From contig CM055607.1 in NCBI GenBank assembly GCA_029379385.1, positions 13,826,001 to 13,890,000 of the forward strand: a stretch of 64,000 bases of DNA. Direction: 5' to 3'. Position 1 is the first letter of the stretch; each line of letters starts with the position of its first letter. Source of the DNA: Quillaja saponaria (Eukaryota > Streptophyta > Magnoliopsida > Fabales > Quillajaceae). The position numbers were made by a program, and so were the translations under genes. A model generated the notes under the pieces. The model made no database searches, was not told the DNA's origin, and saw only the letters and a list, made by a program, of their open reading frames with translations. Below, one piece after another: positions 13,801-24,048 of the stretch.

Positions 13801-13909
13801 GGTATGTGAGGGATTCATCGGCTTTTGGGATTGATTTAATGCCTAGAGCTTGAGAGAGACAGAGAAAAAAGAAGCAGATGAAGTGGGTCTTACGGTAATG
13901 GAGAAGCAT
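4884..13909 (-). CDS. HEXO1: Beta-N-acetylhexosaminidase (GH20), 15 exons, 543 aa
   Basis: Exons in transcript order: 13909-13559, 13464-13381, 12497-12462, 12109-11998, 11870-11800, 11661-11531, 10911-10895, 10658-10610, 10066-9966, 9262-9203, 9051-9018, 6336-6238, 5937-5878, 5784-5534, 5059-4884. All junctions are GT-AG and frame-continuous (1632 nt). Residues 1-24 look like a signal peptide. An N-terminal GH20b-type region follows, then the GH20 barrel, with [14 protein letters not shown] at the domain start, [10 protein letters not shown], and the catalytic pair D333-E334 in HLGGDEVNT. The enzyme removes terminal GlcNAc/GalNAc from N-glycans in the secretory/vacuolar system. Length matches Arabidopsis HEXO1 (about 541 aa), and MKP1 next door supports HEXO1 rather than HEXO3. 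Exon 7 is only 17 nt. Intron 11 (6337-9017) and intron 9 hold repeats. It is transcribed divergently from MTP11. Confidence 0.95.
6337..9017. repeat. Large HEXO1 intron filled with small repeat elements
   Basis: This 2.7-kb intron contains two imperfect direct copies of a ~320-bp unit: about 7168-7504 and 7507-7822, each opening near ATAGATAGCC and ending near GTACGTTAGTAT. It also holds a foldback element at 8184-8496 and several CT/GA-rich blocks resembling decayed MITE ends. ORFs at 6881-7298, 7671-7925 and 8072-8275 are readings of these low-complexity repeats, not genes. Confidence 0.7.
8184..8496. mobile_element. Foldback MITE-like element in HEXO1 intron 11
   Basis: Two arms of about 118-120 bp, 8184-8303 and 8380-8496, are near-perfect inverted copies of each other around a 76-bp spacer. 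Shared landmarks are AAAGTGGAAACAAG, ATGAACAAATCCAAAAT and ATGGGGTGA. There is no coding capacity. The length and hairpin form fit a foldback/MITE; a convincing target duplication was not found. Confidence 0.7.
9341..9736. repeat. Tandem duplication, period 199 bp, in HEXO1 intron 9
   Basis: Copy 1 starts at 9341 and copy 2 at 9540, both opening with TTGTAAACAATTAAAACAGG. They stay closely similar through CAAAATTTCATGCTTAAGTT and GCACTGAAATGAACA-type sequence. The unit lies wholly within the intron between exons 10 and 9. Confidence 0.85.
11268..11353. repeat. Short 43-bp tandem duplication in HEXO1 intron 6
   Basis: AAATAGTTTGTTGTTTTAGT recurs at 11268 and 11311, each followed by ACACATATGG; a third diverged ACACACATGGTAGTAT lies at about 11365. 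Local slippage product with no coding effect. Confidence 0.7.
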
Positions 13910-15580
13910 GATTTGCTAGAGAATTCAACAGAGATGAAGAATGGTTGACTAAATGGGTAAAAATTGTGGATTGTTGTCTGCCTATCTCTGAAAATTGAAA
14001 AAGGAGAGACCTTGTAGTCCTTCGATTTTTGTGGTTTCTCTAACCACCCAAGACAGGGAATTAGTAGTAAAGAAAAAGTTATGGTGCTGGATGTCTGACA
14101 CTTTCTGCTTGTTTTCCTAAGTAATAATAATAAAATAAAGGTTCCACCTTATAACTTTTAGATTTTTCCTAAAACTTGGCTTTTACCTTCAAAGTACTCA
14201 TGTCCGACCAATTTATGAGTCCAAGAAATATTTGTTTTTATGGGCTAAAAAATATCGACCTTTTCTTTATGAATGTACACCATACAGCCTTTGTTGTTTT
14301 AGTGGGTCACCTGATGTGCACTAATTTTTTAATTAAATTTGTTGATGGTGGCAAGTGCCTGGGGTGGTATATCAAATTTCAATCTAATCCATTAAGTGAA
14401 ATATTTTATTTGCCTTTGCTCAGATCGAGCCATTCCTTGTACTTCTTTTCTCTTAGCAAAACAATCACCTAATAATTCTATTTGTCCCGTGATAATATCA
14501 ATTTTAATTAATTTCAGTATGACACGTGATATAATTAAAGAAAAATTGACATCTTTATTATTGGGACATATGACTCAGAAAACTTACACTTATATATAAG
14601 ATATAGATATAAATTCTAAGAAAATACTTTTATCTTCCGGTCATCTAACATATTTTTTTATACAAAGAGTTGATCAACGGACCAACCACCTCAGTTTAGT
14701 TAGATTGAGACTTCACATTAGCGTTGTCCTAAGAAGCTTCTGAGTTTAGCTTCTTGAACCTCCAATTGGCCTAGTACCTTCAGAGCTAAATTGAATTTCA
14801 AAACAAACTATAAGACCATAAGACCAAAAGTGTAATTAAGTAAAAATGTTTTCATTAAACTTTTAGACTAAGACACGGTGGTCCCACGAATCCCACGAAC
14901 GACTGTATTGCAAATAATCAGCCACGGTTTAGCTCACATAAGCCCGCTACGTTTCTCAAAAGACTGGTTTACACCTCAAGTCAGAATAATGTTGCCCAGT
15001 CAAATGGTGTAGACTATATCACTTCATGCTGCTCACTAGCATTTGATAAGAACCTTTCAATAAGTAGAACCCAACCCTAAAATCTCGACCAAAGTAAAAT
15101 GGGACCCACCAGTTTCACCAACCCATAATCACATGGTTCACCTCAAAACGACATATAGCACTTTGTCGTCGTCAGGACCAACCTTTAAAGTCGTTCTAAA
15201 TTGCAGCCGTACACGTAGAATTTATCACCTGTTCGCTACTCCTGTCTACGTTGGCTATACTTTCAAAACCGTTGACTCAAGAAGTAAAAGAAGCCAATAA
15301 AAATCTGACACGCACAAAGTCTTTCCCAATAATATTAGCGAGAATATGAGAGGGTCAGATCCACTTGCCCTTTTGGTTTCCGTTTCGATTTTGCATGCCA
15401 CTCACTCACTTGCCTGGTTCGAAATATCTCCAACTATAGCAACCACATTAGCCTCCAGAATATCTTCCCGAAATTCCCTTCCCCTCCACCGAAATTTCGG
15501 ATTGTGCCCCTCCATGACCTACAGCTCGCACTCTGCCTCACACACCTAGGGTTTCTTGCTCGTCTCAAGTGATAGCTGCA
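13910..15580. promoter_or_regulatory. Shared upstream region of divergent HEXO1 and MTP11
   Basis: 1.67 kb separates the two start codons, so both promoters must lie here. The HEXO1-proximal part is AT-rich. The MTP11-proximal 250 bp is C-rich and contains ATG codons upstream of the main start, including a 67-codon uORF at 15346-15549 that ends 31 nt before the MTP11 ATG. ORFs at 14176-14599 show no family features. Confidence 0.5.
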
Positions 15581-18500
15581 ATGGTAGAACCAGTGACATT
15601 CGAGAATGACGAAGAGCGCTTGTTGTTGGCGCAGACGAACAATGGTGATCAGTCGTGGCGGTTAAACTTCGAAGCTTTCCAGTTATCTTCAGAGCACAAG
15701 GAGAAGAAGTCTCCTCGTGGCCTCCATGACTGCCTGGGGGTTTTAGGTGATTAACAATTTAACATCCATTATTTCCAGAATATTTCTCTTTCTATTTTTA
15801 GTTAGTCTCTCTCCTTTTTTTTTTTATATATATATATGGTAAAAGAAAATACTATTGGAGTTTATTATAACAGGCGTGCTTGTGAAAGTTCCAATTTCCT
15901 TTGTTATATAACTGGAAGTGGGTAGGTAGAAATTTAAATGTCACGGTGGGAGAGTTTATGGAGTTATTTTGAAGCCGTCGTCTGTTTGTGTTGAGGTGGT
16001 ATCCAATTCTCAAATGATTAAAGGAAACTAGACTCATGGGTTCAATTTGTGCAGTATAATACTCTTCATTCGGTGATATTTTAAGTGTAGAGCCAGCCAT
16101 ATGTTTTAATGACAGAAGTTACACAAAATTGGTGTACAGAGACTTTCAACGAAATGCATTGGAGTTTTGCCGTATAGTCTTAGTTCATGTTGTTAGTTAT
16201 TTGATCAGTGGTCACTGACTCCCTAACTTTGCGTGAATTTGATCTCAACCTTTTCCCTTAATGACTTCGTCCGGAAGATAATGTAGCTGAGTACTATCAG
16301 CAGCAGGTGGAAATGCTTGAGGGATTTAATGAGATGGATGCCTTAGCTGAGCGTGGTTTTATACCTCGAATATCAAAGGTTTTTGTTTCATTATTTCATT
16401 TCTTCTCCACAGATTGAGATCAGGAAATTGTGAAGTTCCTCAATTGAATGGCTATTGTTATGAGGTGCAGGAGGAGCAGGATAAGTTGGCTAAAAGTGAA
16501 ACATTTGCTATTAGGATATCGAATGTAGCAAACATGGTTCTTTTTGCTGCTAAGGTTTATGCATCCCTGAGAAGTGGTTCACTAGCCATCATTGCATCGA
16601 CTTTGGACTCACTCCTTGATCTCCTTTCAGGCTTCATCCTTTGGTTTACTGCATTCTCCATGCAGACTCCTAACCCGTATCAGTACCCTATAGGAAAGAA
16701 ACGTATGCAACCATTGGTCAGTCCTCACACTCATGTTTTAATGTTATTTGGTAGCAATCATATTTGATGTTACACAATTAAGCATGCAAAAGATTATAGA
16801 GTATAAATGGCACTTGTACTTCAAGATTGTCTTTTTGGGACCTTTATCTAAGGTTTGATATTGTTTTCATGTTTAGGCTATGTTTGCTCCAGTTTGATTG
16901 GATTTTTCATTTCTGTGTGTCGTGCTATTCAATTGATACACCTATTGGCTGTTGCCATTTACCAACTTTCTTTTCCTGAGATACCTTCCCAGACTACACA
17001 ATAAAACTCACTTGGGTTGATATTGTCTTAGCTAAAAGGAAGCTATCCTGGATTAAGTGGCTGGGTACAATATTCATAGTGTTGTTTACTTTTTTATGCA
17101 GCACCAATCACTATTAATTGAGGTTTGCGGCAGAACATGTTTCTTCTTTATAGGTTTGCGGCAGAGAACTTGGTCTCTTATTAATTGAGGCAAAAACAGA
17201 GAGAACAAGAAACAGCGTGTATTTTGAATGTCTTTCTGTTCTAAGGGTATTCTGTGGGTCAACTATCTGCTTGCCATTGACACTAAGATGACAGAAGGTT
17301 CAATATGCTTCTTTAACTGTCTTGACTGTATGAGGCTTGGTCTTCATGATTGAATTTTGTTTCTTAAGTCTAACTACAAAAGAGATAAGTAATGAAATAT
17401 GTATATCTTTTTCCTATATCACATTTCTATGGCAAGAATGAAATATCTGGTCCATTGAGTTACAGAAATGCCTTTCACTGCTTAGTGATATTCTGGATAG
17501 TAAAAATGTTTTAGTGTACTGAAAGTCTGAAACTTCAAAATGACGTGCAGGGAATCCTAGTTTTTGCCTCTGTCATGGCAACTCTAGGACTGCAGATAAT
17601 CTTGGAATCAATTCGTACTCTAATATCTGATGTAAGTGGATGTTAATTGACTTCTTAAAGGAAATATTTCACTTCTTCACATATAAATGCACAGTGCACT
17701 TCTTTTAGTTTAGAAGATTTGAAGTCCACTGGCTTTGATAGGTCTTATCTGTCTCTTAAGCTCTTTCACACGATACTTCCAGGAGGATGGGTTCAACTTG
17801 ACCAGAGAGCAAGAACAATGGGTTGTGGGCATTATGCTCTCGGTAACTTTGGTCAAATTCCACTTGATGTTGTACTGCCGCTCTTTTACTAATGAGATTG
17901 TTAAAGCATATGCTCAGGATCACTTTTTCGATGTGATCACTAATGTCATTGGCCTAATTGCTACCCTTCTAGCTAATTACATAGATGATTGGATGGACCC
18001 TGTTGGAGCTATTATTGTGAGTTAAAACTCTTACTCTTGTTAACAGTTCTTTATTTGTGCTAAATATATAAGTCCATGCTGTGGAGTTGTTCTCAAATCC
18101 ATAGCCGGGAGAAGTATATTTTTATACCATGTTGGTGACACCTTTAGCTGGAACAATTTTTATTTGCAATTTTCATTGGAGCCATAAAGCTTTTACATAT
18201 CAAATCATGTGAATAACTGAGCATGACCAAAGTTACATCACTGACATCAAAGTTATATGGATATTAGAGAATTGAATGGAACAAATGTATCAACACCGGA
18301 GATCATTTCCCCCCCAGTCATATTACTGAAAACAATGATCTCATGTGACATAGCCATTGTATTTTTTTTGTTATGCTCTACATTTTGGACTTGGCATGTT
18401 GAATTCTATGATACTGAATCATGTATACCAACTGAGAAATCGAGAGATGATTCTAACCATCTAATTAGCTGAAATCTACTTCTGCAACCACAAGTTGATA

Positions 18501-19059
18501 TTTTTTTAAATGTATTTTGTTGGTCTGCTCTCTATTTTCTGTGTTGTAACTGAGATTGATTACTAGCATTTTGTCCAATGTCCACCATCAAAATCTTTGG
18601 TTTTCTGAAGCAGGATACAACGTGCACGAAGCAGCTTGGGATTGTTTTTTATTTGTACCTTCACTTTGGAATTTGCTTGTTCTTAACTAGTATATTTTAT
18701 GGCTGCAGCTGGCTCTGTACACAATCCGCACATGGTCCTTGACTGTTTTGGAAAATGTAAATTCTCTTGTTGGGAGATCGGCAGCACCAGAGTATTTACA
18801 GAAACTCACATACCTATGTTGGAACCACCACAAGGCCATAAGGCACATTGATACAGTCCGCGCTTACACATTCGGATCTCACTACTTTGTTGAGGTGGAC
18901 ATAGTCCTGCCATCAAACATGCCTTTGCAAGAAGCTCATGACATTGGAGAATCATTGCAGGAGAAGCTTGAACTTTTATCCGAGATTGAGCGTGCCTTTG
19001 TTCATCTAGATTACGAGTACACACACAAACCTGAGCACGCACAAGCACATTCTTGGTAG
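15581..19059 (+). CDS. MTP11: Manganese transporter of the CDF/MTP family, MTP11-like, 6 exons, 392 aa
   Basis: Exons: 15581-15746, 16278-16378, 16471-16716, 17551-17631, 17783-18016, 18709-19059 (1179 nt). The N-terminus [15 protein letters not shown] and the C-terminus [15 protein letters not shown] closely resemble Arabidopsis MTP11. The two metal-binding DxxxD motifs of the Mn-CDF group are present: D135-SLL-D139 in TM2 and D244-HFF-D248 in TM5. A cytosolic C-terminal dimerisation domain follows. MTP11 exchanges Mn2+ into Golgi/prevacuolar compartments for Mn tolerance. The exon 2 acceptor is odd: the sequence coding Gly-Pro-Glu before Asp56 is still there, but the AG expected in front of it is missing, so the first usable AG (16276-16277) drops those three residues in frame. 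A transposon begins 72 bp after the stop. Confidence 0.94.
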
Positions 19060-19285
19060 CAGCAAGGAAATATGAAATATGAAAAGATATATCAAACTTT
19101 CTAGTGAAAACTATTAGTATTTTAATTTATGACTCAGCTCGTTTCCATTATATATTTCTCTCAATACTTTCAACTACACACCTTTCAAGTACACACCTGA
19201 ATGAGTGAATTATTAATATTTAATAGTTAGGATTTAAATAGGATAAAAGCACTAATTAACTTAAATTGTGGGACTCATTACAGAA

Positions 19286-19682
19286 CCTGAGATTGGGAAT
19301 CTCATTCTCACCCGACAAAATGTGATCTGAGAAATTAATTTCTACTGTCAGAGAAAGATTCCCAAATCCCGTTGAAAGGTTCTATTCAACTTATTCCTCT
19401 AAAGGTACAAATTCTTCAAAGATTTTAGGTTTCCAATCTCCTTTAGTATATATAACTCCCACTAGAGCATTGTCATGCAAAGCAATGGTATTAAAGTTTG
19501 TATAGTTCTGGATCTTTAATGGAATAAAACCTACTGATATCTTGTAAAAGTAGAGTTGTAAACTTTCCAAGCATCCCAATGTTGGAATAAAACTTGACAG
19601 GTGTTATCTTATAAAAATAGAGTTATTAACTTCCCAAGCATCTCAATCTCTCTTGGAATTTCTCCTATTATGTGGTCTTGGG
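19286..19682 (-). pseudogene. LRR receptor-like kinase fragment, downstream half
   Basis: Minus-strand reading from the MULE-1 junction gives IIGEIPREIEMLGKL, then GFIPLKIQNYTNFNTIALHD, DNALVG and related LRR strings, interrupted by stops and frameshifts. This is the LxxLxxNxLxGxIP pattern of plant LRR-RLK ectodomains. It continues the fragment at 28030-28349 across the MULE-1 insertion. It is a captured, non-functional piece. Confidence 0.75.
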
Positions 19683-20030
19683 GGGTTTTTGGACAGAAGA
19701 GTCCAAATTCTATGATTTTTATACAAAATGATAATTTTTTTAGTTTAATAGCCAAAATAAGGTAAATTGTATTTTCAAAAAACGGTTTCTAGGTCTGATT
19801 CACCATGCCATGTCAACCCACTTACCCACAGCACACACCTCACACGATACGCTGGCCAAATTAAATAAGCTATGAAACCGACTTTTGAAAAGTCGGTTTT
19901 AGACTATGCGTTGCAGGCTACCCATCGCTGCATCGCTAGGCTGCAGCCTAGCGATGCAGCACACATCCACCCCCCTCCCGCGCAATAAACGTGCTCATGT
20001 ACCCGCCCCCCAGCAATTATCGTGCTCTGC
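19683..20030. repeat. MULE-1 left terminal inverted repeat
   Basis: About 348 bp matching the right end in inverted orientation, from GGGTTTTTGGACA to GCAATTATCGTGCTCTGC. It contains a 25-nt inverted repeat centred on TTTTGAAAA (about 19874-19900) and a perfect 34-bp palindrome at 19927-19960 (core GGCTGCAGCC). Confidence 0.9.
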
Positions 20031-20840
20031 AGTGATAGGGTGCCTTAAAATTTTTTTCCCGTACAATAATTTTTCTAACCTTCAATAATTTCCCCCTCCC
20101 CTCTATATTACAACTCCCTCTCCTCTAATAAATGTACGCCTTCATATTTCAGATCCATTTAATTTTTTTTTCATGAGTTTTGTAAAATTTTTTATTTTTT
20201 TATAGGTTTTTGAAATTTAAAAAAATTTCAAATATATGATAATTTATAAATGAGTTTTTATGAAATATATTATAATTTTAAATTTTAAATTTTTATTGTA
20301 TGATATTTTTAAATTTAAAATATATAGTAATTTTTTAATTTACAGTATATAATATTTTATAAATTTAAAGTATATGATAATTTAAAAATTCTGAATTTAA
20401 GATTTTTGAAATTTTTTTAGTTTTATCATAAATATTTTTAAAATTCATGATATCTTTTAAATATAAAGTATATGTTAATTTATATATTTATAGTTTATGA
20501 TAATTTTTAAAGTGTATAATAATTATATGGAATTAAAAATATATGATAAATTTTAAATTTATAGTGTATGACAGTTTTAAAATTTAAAATTTTGGTATTT
20601 TTAGAATTTAAAATTTTTGATAATTTTTTAATTTTATAGTGTATCATAAAAGTTTTTATTATAGTTTATGATATTTTAAAATTCATGATATTGCAAATTT
20701 TTAAATTTTACTATATTTTTTTAATTTAAAGTATATAATTTTTAAACTTTTTTGAAATGATTTAGTAAAAAGAAAAAATATTAAATTATTTTAAAAATTA
20801 ATGGAACACACTTATATTAATCAAATACATATTATGAATA
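20031..20840. other. AT-rich non-coding tail of MULE-1
   Basis: Very AT-rich DNA made of short variants of TATATGATAATTTT and AATTTAAAATTT. No ORF or RNA gene is seen. It separates the left TIR from the third ORF. Confidence 0.6.
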
Positions 20841-21300
20841 CTATAATTTATTTAGAAAAACTTGCCACACATTGGCGATAATGAAATAAATATGTGTGTC
20901 ATTGTTTAACAACATGCTAGGCAAAGTCGATGAAAGAAAATTATGAACGAAATCATCATCACAATCACTATCAGGGTAGTCAGACAGGTTATCATTGCTC
21001 TCATATTGCGCATCAATTTCAACTTCCATCATCGTCAGAGTTCTTAATTCGTCTTGCCGAGTAGCCGCCTCATACCAGGCATGATACTTATCTAGTCTTC
21101 GATTCATCTAGTTAATTTCGGACTTCAGTCTTTCAATCACCTGAGCTATTTCACCTTGTGTTGAACGAGGTAAAGTTGCAGATATCGCTTTTAGGACTGA
21201 CAGCTTGTGTAATCTACAATATGATTCCATCTCGCACCTTATCTCGCACCATCTAATGTACTCAGTTTCCTTTGCCCAAACTACCCAATTTTCAGTTTAA
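20841..21300 (-). pseudogene. Third MULE-1 ORF, conserved in MULE-2, function unknown
   Basis: The last 88 codons are open (21107-20841): MNRRLDKYHAWYEAATRQDE followed by an acidic run rich in Asp (YPDSDCDDDFVHNFL). Upstream, in another frame, the sequence continues through NWVVW-type, LHKLS-type and ERLKSEIN-type strings that also occur in MULE-2 at 40883-41200. The middle looks coiled-coil and the end acidic. The N-terminal His/Cys-rich part seen in MULE-2 is not evident here. Not identified. Confidence 0.5.
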
Positions 21301-21490
21301 ATGTTTTATAATTGAAAATACGTGAAAGAGTAGTCATTTCATGAAAAGATTGCGTACCTCATTCTAATTATTACATGCTTCATTATAAAGTGATACTAGC
21401 ATGTCTGTTTATTAAAACAATACTTGAAGATTTATGTAATAATTTCAGTATTTAAGATAATAATAACTATTAGACAATTGAAAATTTACA

Positions 21491-21640
21491 CGTTGAAGTG
21501 GTGGGGGTTTGGCAGACCCCTACTTGTTTATTAAAAAGTAAATTCTAATTTACAAGTATAACTAAATTAAAACATAAACCAGGAAGACTTTTCCCATTAC
21601 AAGTAACAAACACAAAAATTAAAAATTAAAAAACTTAAAT
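21491..21640 (-). terminator. 3' module with two small hairpins after the MULE-1 PMD gene
   Basis: On the minus strand a GGGAA-GAGTCTTCC-like segment leads into GTAGGGGTCTGCCAAACCCC and then CCACTTCAACGTG, both able to fold as short stem-loops. The same ordered module follows both genes in MULE-2. A role in transcript 3'-end formation is inferred only from position. Confidence 0.5.
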
Positions 21641-23747
21641 AAGGATTTCGGGCAATATTGGCCTACAAAAAATGACCCATGTACCACATGGGCGTGGTCT
21701 TCTCCTTCTTGCCGGGTTTCGCCTAGGTGGTACATCAACCTTATCACCAAGATCTTCTGACTTAGGTATGTCATCAGTATTGCTAAATCCTTCCTTCAGC
21801 TTGCACACCTGAACACATACCCGGGTCATATGATGCAGGTGTACTACCATACTGAAAGTATGGACACCTGCGGTATGGGAGAGTTAAAAACCTCACTTGA
21901 TTGCTGTGCAAAGTCCGACATAAGCTGATGATACATGGATGAAGTACTGGTCATATAAGGAGGTGGAAACATATGTGCTGGAGATAGAAAGTACACATCT
22001 GATGGTCGAACATCAGCATCAACACGTCCATAAGATACTGACGGTCCAGGGACATCAGTTCTATTGCGTCTGCGACGTTGTGATGACAATGATGATGATG
22101 ATGATGATGATGTTGAATGAGTAAAATAGGAAGGAACTGGAGCAGCATGGATAAGACCAACTCGTGTAAGATATCTCCTACTGATACGTCTATACCACTC
22201 ATTGTACTCGAGTGTATAAGCAGCATGACCATATGCAACTCCGTATGCAACCTCCCTTGTCTGGACCAGATTATATCTCATGCCCCAAATGGCTATGTGG
22301 TTAGTATGTAGCCAATGATAGTTTGTGACGGCCCGTCCCCGAAGATCACATTTGTGCAAGGTTTGATCGGCCTCAATGTGAGTAGGGTTTTCTGGTATAG
22401 GTTGCTGATATCCAAACTGATGCATTACCCTATCCACTTTCTGATACTTAACAATATGAAAACATATTAATGGTACTTTAGCACCCCAAATATGCTGGTC
22501 TCGATAACAATAGTTTGGTATAAGTTGTCTTAGCTCATCATCAATGTATGGTAGTGATATGAACTGCAATCCAAAAACTGTGTCAATGTTTTAATAAATA
22601 AAACATTACAACATGAATATATTAAATGATACATAGATATAAGATAAACTTGTGATTACCTGCTCTGCTAACATCCTATCCAGCATCTCCCTATATTAAG
22701 ACATTACATTATGGCAGATTTGAGTTACTTTGAACTTTACTCTCCACCTGCAAGTAATTAAAAATGTCAATTACAAGTCATTTACGTACCACACATTATA
22801 AGCTAATACATAAAACTAATAATTTGAGATACCTAGCGCCTAAAGGGCAAAGATTATCCTACTGAATGTCTGTCTCCCTCCTCAGGTGCGAGAAAATGTA
22901 GTCTCTCCCATGACCATACCTGGAGTAATATCAAAGGTCCAGCAATTTCAGAAGTATCAAGGTAAGTGGCATGACACATCTCCCTGTACAACCATGCTAG
23001 GGAGGCACTGCCCCAGCTGTACTATCCTGCGACATATAGGTTTTCCAGCAAAGATAAGAAACAAATGTGCACATGTGTATTCGTCTTACTAGTGAATAAC
23101 AATCCACCCATCAGCTGTTATATTTAAGCTAGTGCATATCTCTGCCCTGTTATGTCATCACCGTCGGCTGGGAAATTCTGAAATGTCATTCCTAACCAGC
23201 TCATTTTCAATGTGTTACCCTTAACAGTTGTAGCAGGGAGCACAACTCCCAATAATCTCTCGCACTCAGTTGCGACGTCAGCACCATCTAGGCCAGAGAC
23301 AGGCTCACTGTCAACAGGTAAACCGAACAGAATACTAACATCCTGTAGCATGATGGTGGCCTCGCCGTGAGGCAGATGAAATGTGAGTCTTCGGCCTCCA
23401 TCGCTCGACTAAAGCTATCACAAGGTTCCAATCAAGCGAAATAAACCCCACCCTGATCACGCCACCAAAACCTGTCATAGTCATATACTCCAATACACGA
23501 GAATTAATATTATTAAGAATCTCCCTGCCGAACACCGCCTTCCGACGACGACATCTCAGGACATAGGTCTCGCTCTAAAATTTTAAAAACATATTAGTAA
23601 GAACATTTCTACTGATAAAATGAAATTGAAAAATTAAAGGTAAATCGATTTATTATTTACATACCTCGTGATCCGCGAAACTCTAACGGATCGATGGCTA
23701 TCATGTAGTCTAAGGACTGAAAGATCTACTGGGGCAATGGGATCCAT
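21635..23747 (-). pseudogene. Plant mobile domain (PMD, MAIN-like) gene of MULE-1, frameshifted
   Basis: Starts at ATG 23747 (MDPIAPVDLSVLRLHDSHRS) with a splice donor after VSRITR. The next block at 23577-23370 includes GFISLDWNL and ALVERWRPKTH. A net 2-nt loss, judged against MULE-2, then shifts the frame, and it continues at 23351-23124 (MLQDVSILFGLPVDSEPVSG). A 241-codon open exon at 22569-21844 (MQFISLPYIDDELRQLIPNY) ends in a poly-Ser and Arg-rich tail, and a last block at 21850-21635 carries NPARRRRPRPCGT. The ERWRPETH...LGLPV pattern is the plant mobile domain, known from transposons and from the MAIN/MAIL1 silencing proteins. Confidence 0.85.
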
Positions 23748-24048
23748 GAATCTGCATAACAAAAGACAAATCAAATACAATGTTAATATGCATACACAAC
23801 AATAATGTTACGATTTAATTTAATAGGGAAAAACTTATATAAAATGACAAATACTTGAAAAATTCTTAATAATATTACAATAATACACGACAATAATGTT
23901 TATTAATTTTAAAATAATTTTACATGATATGGGGGGACATAATGCCTAATATCTACATAATAAAAAACTAGAAACAAATACATAAATAGGAAAATTCTTA
24001 CATTTACATTAAAGTAAAGAATGCGATAATGGAACTTGTCTTTTAAGA

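Noticed and set aside
15852..16100. 82-codon minus-strand ORF
   Set aside because: Lies within MTP11 intron 1 with no recognisable motif.
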